A stretch of 11,781 bases of DNA, from NCBI GenBank assembly GCA_946406275.1, contig CAMJJZ010000032.1:1-11781 (forward strand), in the 5' to 3' direction. The notes under the pieces are model-generated. The model saw nothing but the letters and a program-made list of their open reading frames with translations. It did not search any database and had not been told where the DNA came from. This document shows positions 7,789 through 11,781 of this stretch, in pieces; positions within the stretch are counted from its first letter, which is position 1; the number at the start of each line of letters is the position of its first letter. The stretch is from an uncultured Bacteroidales bacterium. GTDB taxonomy: Bacteria > Bacteroidota > Bacteroidia > Bacteroidales > UBA932. The translations under genes were made by a program, and so were the position numbers.

Positions 7789-9311
7789 TATGCCGTTTCT
7801 CCCCAGGTTTCGTCTACTGCTCCGCGGATGTCGCGGGCATCGGTTTCCAATATTCCGCGGTACGGCCGGCCGGGCTCCGCGGCGCTTACGTCATAGTCCG
7901 GATGGGCATCGGCATGGAGGTGTATTTCCTCCGGAGGGGCCATGTCCAACCAGGTCACCAGCGAGGGCGTGCCGGAGATATTCCTGTCCTCATGGGAAGG
8001 AGGCGTCTGTACCTTTTTCATGGCCTGGACGGTCTCCGTGCGTATTTTTACAGCGTTTTCCTTCAGAGGACCGTCACCGCCGGCGCTGAGTACTCCCACT
8101 ATATAATCTTCCAGGCCGATGATATTCACTGCCTGCACTTTGCCGCCGCATACCACAAAGCGGAGGGCGCCTGCGTAGCGGAGTTCATCGGCACCATATA
8201 TAATGAAGGAAGGCTCTGCGAAGAGGGTGGAGATGGTGGGAGCTTCGAAGAGGAGGCAGTCGTAGAGGACGCCGTTGTAGTCGATTTTACCCTCACGGTA
8301 CGATACTTTCTGGGGGCCGGCGCCGTCCGAGATTATCTCGAAGGTGATTTCCTTGCCGGAAGCAATGCCCACCTCTATCTTTGGCTGGGTACGGACCAGG
8401 CGCCAGAGGAGGCGCTTTTCATCGGACTCGGAAAGTGTCACTTCCTGGAAGATTTCTCCAAGGACCTTGGCGTCAAGGCGGTCGAAGTCTTCTTCACGCG
8501 GAACTACTACAAACCCGGCCATGTCCGCTGCGCCGGGGCTGATGGCGAAGCTGCCGTCCTGGAAGTGATGGGAACGGGAGGCGCCCCTCAGCGTGACAAA
8601 TGCCCTGTACTCCCCTTCCGAGCACCATGCGAAGGCGTTGAAACGGGGTTCCGTCTCTTCTGCGAAGAGGTTCATGCAGTCCAGGAGGCGGTAGAACATC
8701 TTGGCCATTGACTTGGAAGTCTGGGCGCGTAGCATGAATATGCCGCGGCCGAACTTCATGTAATGGTAGAGCTCCGCGTCTCGGACGCTGTCCAGGAATT
8801 CCACTTCCTGGGCGGCTTTGGGATCTCTCAGGATGCGCTCCGCTGCCCTTTCCAGGGGCATGTAGCCCTTGGGGCATGCCTGGAAATGGGCATGGCCGGG
8901 AACCGACGTGCCGCTGTTGGGGCTGTTGTAGAACACTATGTAGTTCTCCAGAGCCTTGGCAAGGTCCAGCATGTCCGGAAAACGATGCCATATGGTCTGG
9001 GGAGTGTGGATGTCTCTTGTGATTACCAGATGGTTCGGGAAAATTGGCGCGCGGTTCACAAGTATGTTGTACTTGCGGCCTTTGCGACCCTCGAAGGGCA
9101 GCGTGTGCTGCTTTTTCATGTAGTTTTCCTCACACAGCGGGCAGCCGTGGTCGAAGATTGGAAGGCGGCCGGGATTGGACTGAAGCGTGACCAGAAGGCC
9201 CCCCAGGGGCAGCTGGCGCGTACGGGCCGTCTTGAGCGCCCTGTACTTTGCGGCCACCTCCGGCCACACCGACAGCTGGTCATGCACAAATTTGTCTATA
9301 TCCGTCGCCAT
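7788..9311 (-). CDS. DUF4922 HIT-type phosphorylase fused to a truncated SpoIID/LytB domain
   Basis: This 507-residue protein has two parts. Residues about 1-300 match DUF4922, a branch of the GalT/HIT superfamily related to GDP-L-galactose phosphorylase. Signatures are CPLCEEN (58-64, CxxC), NRAPIFPNHLVIT (86-98) and GHAHFQACPKG (139-149), which holds HxHxQ with His140, His142 and Gln144. Residues about 312-507 resemble SpoIID/LytB: NIIGLEDYIVGVLSA (396-410), then DVSAAEPGRPYRGI (475-488) and TWGE (502-505). In SpoIID lytic transglycosylases the motif after LEDY carries a catalytic Glu (SEM); here it reads SAGGD, and the protein stops about halfway through the domain, with murI starting at once. 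The SpoIID part is therefore probably inactive. ATG 9311 follows a TATATTTG box. No signal peptide is seen, so the protein looks cytoplasmic. Substrate unknown. Confidence 0.85.
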   Translation of the reverse strand: MATDIDKFVHDQLSVWPEVAAKYRALKTARTRQLPLGGLLVTLQSNPGRLPIFDHGCPLCEENYMKKQHTLPFEGRKGRKYNILVNRAPIFPNHLVITRDIHTPQTIWHRFPDMLDLAKALENYIVFYNSPNSGTSVPGHAHFQACPKGYMPLERAAERILRDPKAAQEVEFLDSVRDAELYHYMKFGRGIFMLRAQTSKSMAKMFYRLLDCMNLFAEETEPRFNAFAWCSEGEYRAFVTLRGASRSHHFQDGSFAISPGAADMAGFVVVPREEDFDRLDAKVLGEIFQEVTLSESDEKRLLWRLVRTQPKIEVGIASGKEITFEIISDGAGPQKVSYREGKIDYNGVLYDCLLFEAPTISTLFAEPSFIIYGADELRYAGALRFVVCGGKVQAVNIIGLEDYIVGVLSAGGDGPLKENAVKIRTETVQAMKKVQTPPSHEDRNISGTPSLVTWLDMAPPEEIHLHADAHPDYDVSAAEPGRPYRGILETDARDIRGAVDETWGETA

Positions 9312-9319
9312 ATTAGTTA

Positions 9320-9327
9320 CAAATATA
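9320..9327 (-). promoter_or_regulatory. Promoter -7 box of the four-gene minus-strand operon
   Basis: Read on the minus strand, 9327-9320 is TATATTTG, identical to the box before the CotH gene. No TTTG is visible 19-21 bases upstream. Eight bases separate the box from the ATG at 9311, so the predicted start gives a leader of about zero to three bases. The 51-base tandem repeat lies immediately upstream. Confidence 0.6.
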
Positions 9328-9343
9328 ACAAATTTTGACGATT

Positions 9344-9438
9344 TTTCCGCCCCATCCCTGAAAATGCCCCTTTTTGCGGACGACGGCATGTCTTTGCCCT
9401 TTCCGTCCCTAAAAAAGGCCGTTTTTGCGGACGGCATG
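9344..9438. repeat. Tandem repeat, two copies, period about 51 bases
   Basis: Copy 1 (9344-9390) and copy 2 (9400-9438) share TTTCCG, a CCCT-AAAA stretch, the identical 12-mer tttttgcggacg (9371-9382 and 9422-9433) and GGCATG. Copy 2 lacks a few bases. A worse third echo, tttttgtggcctcatg, lies at 9464-9479. The repeat sits directly upstream of the operon promoter. On the minus strand it stays open and would encode a repeated peptide (SAK...FRDG), but I do not think it is translated. Confidence 0.7.
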
Positions 9439-9445
9439 CTATTCC

Positions 9446-9475
9446 AGGCCACGTTTTAGCGTGTTTTTGTGGCCT
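9446..9475. other. Hairpin in intergenic region
   Basis: AGGCCAC (9446-9452) and GTGGCCT (9469-9475) form a perfect 7-bp stem around a 16-base loop. No T-tract follows on either strand, so it is not an obvious terminator. It overlaps the weak third echo of the tandem repeat. Confidence 0.4.
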
Positions 9476-9528
9476 CATGTGACGCCCATGTCATGCAGGT
9501 CCACGATCTGCCGCCCAAACGTGGAGCG

Positions 9529-9655
9529 AAATGTCACAAAAGAAAACGGGTATAATTGACAAAAATGGTTGGTGATCGTGACATTTGTGGTTGGTGACGG
9601 CTGCAGTGAGGAGGGCCATCACCGAGCCCACCGCAGCGGCGAGCCGTAGCCGCCG
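9529..9655 (+). other. Structured intergenic block: inverted and direct repeats plus GC-rich hairpins
   Basis: Inverted repeat AAATGTCAC (9529-9537) / GTGACATTT (9578-9586); direct repeat TGGTTGGTGA at 9566-9575 and 9588-9597 (22-base period). Two hairpins follow: GGTGAcGGC (9593-9601) with GCCaTCACC (9615-9623), and GCGGC (9636-9640) with GCCGC (9649-9653). A near-match promoter, TTG (9556-9558), N21, GACATTTG (9580-9587), would start transcription near 9593, the base of the first hairpin. A small RNA is possible; no coding potential is seen. Confidence 0.35.
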
Positions 9656-9684
9656 ATCCGAGTAATGCGAGGTGGCGTCACTTT

Positions 9685-9818
9685 ACCGCCTCGACAAAAA
9701 AAAGCCATTCTAAGACGTTCCGTGTGTCAAGGCGGCATCAATTAATGGAAAAATGGGAGATTTCATTGCCACCTCGACACAAAATCGGCCTTCTGCGCAT
9801 TCTGAATGTCGAGGCGGT
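9685..9818. repeat. Two related inverted-repeat units (about 53 bases each)
   Basis: Unit A runs from accgcctcgaca (9685-9696) to tgtcaaggcggc (9725-9736). Unit B runs from gccacctcgacac (9768-9780) to tgtcgaggcggt (9807-9818). Within each unit the arms are near-complementary, and the left arm of A is a perfect 12-base complement of the right arm of B. The loops are also related (both contain a GCC/TTCT stretch), so B and A look like diverged copies of one hairpin element. No transposase or coding frame goes with them. Confidence 0.6.
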
Positions 9819-9852
9819 ATTATTAGGGCACCTGAGACGCCTCCTATATCAG

Positions 9853-9923
9853 AAAGCGGACAAACTGATTTTTCAACCAATTTGTCCGCTTTGGCTCCCC
9901 AAGCAAGGAAATGTTGAACATTT
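9853..9923 (-). repeat. Decayed copy of tRNA-Asn 3' end with its terminator hairpin (att-like)
   Basis: On the minus strand this reads a T-loop-like GTTCAA, then CTTGGGGAGCCA, then a hairpin (AAAGCGGACAAA 9853-9864 with TTTGTCCGCTTT 9881-9892). The intact tRNA-Asn at 11079-11155 has the same order: GTTCAA, CTGGGGAGCCA, hairpin with TTTGTCC arms. The tRNA-like part cannot fold as a tRNA. A palindrome, aaatgtt-g-aacattt, lies at 9909-9923. The copy marks the left edge of the AT-rich segment and is best read as a displaced tRNA end left by insertion, or as a dead duplicate. Confidence 0.55.
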
Positions 9924-10111
9924 GGTGGGACTTCCGTAAAGTGGCGGAATTCATTGACATTAACCGAGGTTGGCTGCTGCCTTTATTGGATACCGTATCC
10001 TCCAAGAATGAATGATTTGTTGAGTTTTGGTCTACTTCGATAGGCCTCACTTTTTTGAGGGAGTTAAGTGGTGTGTCAAAACCTCAACCGTATCACTTTA
10101 ACACATAAAAA

Positions 10112-10144
10112 AAGGTGATACACCGTAGTTTGATGTATCACCTT
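10112..10144 (-). terminator. Intrinsic terminator of the AT-rich lipoprotein gene
   Basis: AAGGTGATACA (10112-10122) pairs perfectly over 11 bases with TGTATCACCTT (10134-10144). On the minus strand it is followed by a run of Ts (complement of the A run 10107-10113). It starts 12 bases after the stop at 10156. A competing word GTATCAC at 10090-10096 could pair with GTGATAC at 10115-10121. Confidence 0.85.
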
Positions 10145-10155
10145 AAGAGTTTATA

Positions 10156-10713
10156 TTAAAGCCACCCTCCAATCAATGTCATCTCATCAGTTATAGTTAT
10201 GGTATTCATTTGAAGACGAATGGAGGTTCCGTCTTCCAGAGTGAATGATATTGAAATTGGACAGGGATAAACATTGCCTTCTTGGAACATATCATTCGAA
10301 GTGTCATTGGTTATCGCTCCACTGATATGTACTCTCGTATTCTGCTGAAAGTGGACATGTACTGTTGCATACCCGCCGTATTCGTAGAATTTGGTGAAGA
10401 ATCTGATTTTGGAATCGAAGGAACTGCGAAAAGTCAATCGATTGTTTTTAAGCGTATAACGGTCTTTTGGTACGAGAATGTTGATACAATCTCTTTCTTC
10501 TCCAATAACCTTTGGCCCGCTAAAACAAGCGATAGAAATATTCCCTTCAAGGTCCTTAATCATATATCCCTTATCTTCAAATTCCACACGCGTATTCTCA
10601 TGGAGAAAGTAAGAACCCTCCGTTTCATTCAAAGGGGCTTTTGTGCACGAGGCCAATGAACAAACAATAAGGATTATTGCAACTCTTGCAACGATAAAGG
10701 TAAGTCTATTCAT
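10156..10713 (-). CDS. Lipoprotein of unknown function
   Basis: I do not recognise this 185-residue protein. Residues 1-23 form a lipoprotein signal peptide (MNRLTFIVAR..., lipobox LASC, Cys23), so it should be membrane-anchored outside the cytoplasm. The rest has alternating hydrophobic residues typical of beta strands, one more Cys pair (Cys63 and Cys76 region, plus one near the C-terminus) and no transmembrane segment. Base composition is markedly more AT-rich than the cell-wall genes to the left, and the gene lies between an att-like tRNA fragment and the intact tRNA-Asn, which suggests acquisition. It has its own terminator. I see no convincing promoter: TTTG at 10748-10745 is followed 21 bases later only by the weak TAGTTATA. 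Confidence 0.75.
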   Translation of the reverse strand: MNRLTFIVARVAIILIVCSLASCTKAPLNETEGSYFLHENTRVEFEDKGYMIKDLEGNISIACFSGPKVIGEERDCINILVPKDRYTLKNNRLTFRSSFDSKIRFFTKFYEYGGYATVHVHFQQNTRVHISGAITNDTSNDMFQEGNVYPCPISISFTLEDGTSIRLQMNTITITDEMTLIGGWL

Positions 10714-10768
10714 ATTATAACTATTCTTTTCTATATACTAAACCCAAAGGGATTGATTTCTTGCATAA

Positions 10769-11011
10769 TTATTTAATCTTTTTTGGGGAAGTAACAAGTG
10801 TTCCTCGCCTAATCACGCACTTATCATTCCGATAGGGCTTGTCCTCGGAAATATTGAGGTTCTTTAGATAGGTATATGAGACCCCGATGGCATCCCTGTC
10901 CCAATGGTCGGTTAGGGCTTTGAGATTGCCATAGTAGTAGTGCTTACCCTCATTCTCAAGGTGGATGATATTGAACCTCTCTCCAAAAACGAGTTCCTGT
11001 TTACATACGGC
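10769..11011 (-). pseudogene. Start-less gene remnant
   Basis: An open frame of 80 codons ends at TAA 10769-10771 and is bounded upstream by a stop at 11012-11014, with no ATG, GTG or TTG where a start is needed. The translated text looks protein-like, for example ELVFGERFNIIHLENEGKHY, later LTDHWDRDAIGVSYTYLKNL and a basic end RRGTLVTSPKKIK. Rich in Tyr, Asn and Lys, it reads like a small domain cut off at its N-terminus. I do not recognise the family. Its lost 5' end lies close to the tRNA terminator at 11040, consistent with damage at an insertion boundary. It could be non-coding, or a gene with a very unusual start. Confidence 0.4.
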
Positions 11012-11039
11012 TTAAAATCAAGCAGTTACGAGGAAAAAG

Positions 11040-11079
11040 AAATTGGACAAACCCTCAATTTCGAAGATTTGTCCAATTT
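11040..11079 (-). terminator. Terminator downstream of tRNA-Asn
   Basis: AAATTGGACAAA (11040-11051) pairs with TTTGTCCAATTT (11068-11079), a perfect 12-bp stem with a 16-base loop. On the minus strand it begins at the tRNA 3' CCA and is followed by CTTTTTCC, so it should terminate the tRNA transcript. A sister hairpin lies at 9853-9892. Confidence 0.8.
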
Positions 11080-11155
11080 GGCTCCCCAGCTAGGACTTGA
11101 ACCTAGGACCCCCTGATTAACAGTCAGGTGCTCTAACCAACTGAGCTACTGAGGA
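11079..11155 (-). tRNA. tRNA-Asn (anticodon GTT)
   Basis: On the minus strand the 77 bases fold as a full cloverleaf: acceptor TCCTCAG / CTGGGGA, D arm GCTC-AGTTGGTTA-GAGC, anticodon stem CCTGA / TCAGG with loop CTGTTAA (anticodon GTT, Asn), T arm CTAGG-TTCAAGT-CCTAG, discriminator G and an encoded CCA. It has its own promoter and terminator, and its 3' end has a decayed duplicate at 9853-9923. Confidence 0.97.
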
Positions 11156-11198
11156 ATATGTACTGCTCTGAAAGCAGCCCCGTTTTTCATTGGGATTG

Positions 11199-11229
11199 CA
11201 AAGGTACAACCTTTTTTTGAATCTCCAAA
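11199..11229 (-). promoter_or_regulatory. Promoter of tRNA-Asn
   Basis: On the minus strand, TTTG (11229-11226), a 19-base spacer and TACCTTTG (11206-11199) match the Bacteroidota consensus in both boxes. Transcription should start near 11192, giving a leader of about 37 bases. The leader contains a small hairpin (CTGCT/AGCAG, 11177-11163) just before the mature 5' end. Confidence 0.85.
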
Positions 11230-11250
11230 CTTTTTCAAAGAATTTTTCAT

Positions 11251-11258
11251 TATATTTG
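11251..11258 (+). promoter_or_regulatory. Promoter -7 box of the HU-domain/SPOR gene
   Basis: TATATTTG is 26 bases before ATG 11285. No plus-strand TTTG lies 19-21 bases upstream; that position (11226-11231) is occupied by the -33 box of the divergent tRNA promoter, so the two promoters are back to back and overlap. Confidence 0.6.
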
Positions 11259-11284
11259 CATAACTGTACCAACGCGTTTGTATT

Positions 11285-11781
11285 ATGGATATAGACCTCC
11301 TTGCCAAAATGGTCCGCGAGATAATGATGGACCACGACAGCGTAACTCTCCCCGGGCTGGGAAGTTTCGCCGCGGAAGTGGTTCCAGCCACGTTTTCGGA
11401 CAAGGGATATACCATAAATCCCCCCTACAGGCGCCTGTATTTTATCCCCCATCAGGGATCGGATACCCTTCTGGCAGATCTGTATTCATCGTCCAACAAC
11501 ATCTCCACGGCGGATGCCACCCGTATCCTGGTAGAGTACCTCACTGAAATGAGGGAAGTGCTCATTGCTAAGAAGCTAATCGTGTTCCCTGGACTGGGCC
11601 GCCTCCGTGCCACCCGGGAAAACCACTTCTTCTTCATTGCCGATGAAGACCTGGACATCTACCCCTCCGGATTCGGCCTTGAGCCCATCTCCCTAAAAAC
11701 CCATGAGGAAACCCCGGAAGAGGTGGAGCAGGCCGTCTCCAGCCTGGCCCAGATGCTGGAACCGGAGCCAGTGGCGGAACC
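11285..11781 (+). CDS. Protein with two CCDC81-type HU-like domains, probable SPOR-domain protein (3' end outside window)
   Basis: The frame is open from ATG 11285 (MDIDLLAKMVREIMMDHDSV) to the window end, 165 codons, without a stop. Residues about 1-60 match the first bacterial CCDC81-type HU-like domain, with TLPGLGSFAAE (21-31) and PPYRRLYFIPH (46-56). Residues about 75-135 match the second, with LIVFPGLGRLRAT (98-110). This pair is typical of Bacteroidota proteins that continue with an acidic linker, a transmembrane helix and a C-terminal SPOR domain, which binds denuded septal peptidoglycan. Here an acidic linker (EETPEEVEQA) starts at about 142 and the window ends in it, so the SPOR domain is inferred, not seen. 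The start follows a TATATTTG box by 26 bases. Confidence 0.8.
   Translation, partial: MDIDLLAKMVREIMMDHDSVTLPGLGSFAAEVVPATFSDKGYTINPPYRRLYFIPHQGSDTLLADLYSSSNNISTADATRILVEYLTEMREVLIAKKLIVFPGLGRLRATRENHFFFIADEDLDIYPSGFGLEPISLKTHEETPEEVEQAVSSLAQMLEPEPVAE

Noticed and set aside
7060..7896. Plus-strand open frame of about 278 codons.
   Set aside because: It lies opposite murI and the DUF4922 gene, which have complete family motifs; it is an effect of GC-rich codon use.
9312..9452. In-frame N-terminal extension of the DUF4922 protein by 47 residues.
   Set aside because: It would read through the TATATTTG promoter box and the tandem repeat; homologous proteins begin near MATDIDKF. Kept only as a formal possibility.
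9724..9939. Open frame of 71 codons on plus strand, starting at GTG.
   Set aside because: It runs through inverted repeats and the tRNA-like fragment and has no protein-like features.
9911..10015. Short plus-strand ORF of 34 codons starting MLNIWWDFRK.
   Set aside because: No promoter or recognisable family, and its start overlaps the palindrome of the att-like region; too short to support.
10045..10060. Hairpin CCTCA/TGAGG with T-rich loop.
   Set aside because: Only 5 bp, with no T-tract after the stem and no gene that it would terminate.

Overview
The window looks like chromosomal DNA from a Bacteroidales bacterium; I cannot place the family. The evidence is the Bacteroidota-type promoter boxes (TAnnTTTG, some with a TTTG/TTG about 19-21 bases upstream), the lack of Shine-Dalgarno sequences, the many lipoproteins with short signal peptides, and families mostly found in this phylum (DUF4922-SpoIID fusion, DUF6515-like secreted protein, paired HU-like domains of SPOR proteins, DUF4015 lipoprotein). 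Most genes are GC-rich. The stretch from about 9,900 to 11,050 is clearly more AT-rich.

Layout. Positions 69-4242 (+): a CotH-kinase-family lipoprotein with its own promoter, then a two-gene unit of a uridine-phosphorylase-type enzyme and a DUF4015 (glycoside-hydrolase-like) lipoprotein. A bidirectional terminator at 4248-4274 separates this from a four-gene minus-strand operon (9311 down to 4294). In transcription order it holds a DUF4922 HIT-type phosphorylase/nucleotidyltransferase fused to a decayed SpoIID/LytB domain, glutamate racemase MurI, the GH171 exo-muramidase NamZ, and a secreted protein with a long Ser/Arg repeat tract and a DUF6515-like C-terminus. Gene junctions are TAATG, ATGA and a 19-base gap, so the first three are probably translationally coupled. 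The shared theme is peptidoglycan turnover and synthesis.

Positions 9312-10155 hold no convincing gene but are rich in structure: a 51-base tandem repeat, a GC-rich block of hairpins, a pair of related inverted-repeat units, and a decayed copy of a tRNA-Asn 3' end with its terminator hairpin. From there to the intact tRNA-Asn gene (11079-11155, minus) lies an AT-rich segment of about 1.2 kb. It carries one unrecognised lipoprotein gene and a start-less gene remnant, and looks like the residue of an element inserted at the tRNA. Divergent from the tRNA, a gene with two CCDC81-type HU-like domains (probably a SPOR protein) begins at 11285 and runs off the window.

No CRISPR array, IS transposase, integrase, toxin-antitoxin pair or complete defence system was seen. 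The most interesting points are the cell-wall operon with its degenerate SpoIID fusion, the RS-repeat secreted protein, and the structured intergenic region next to the tRNA-bounded insert.
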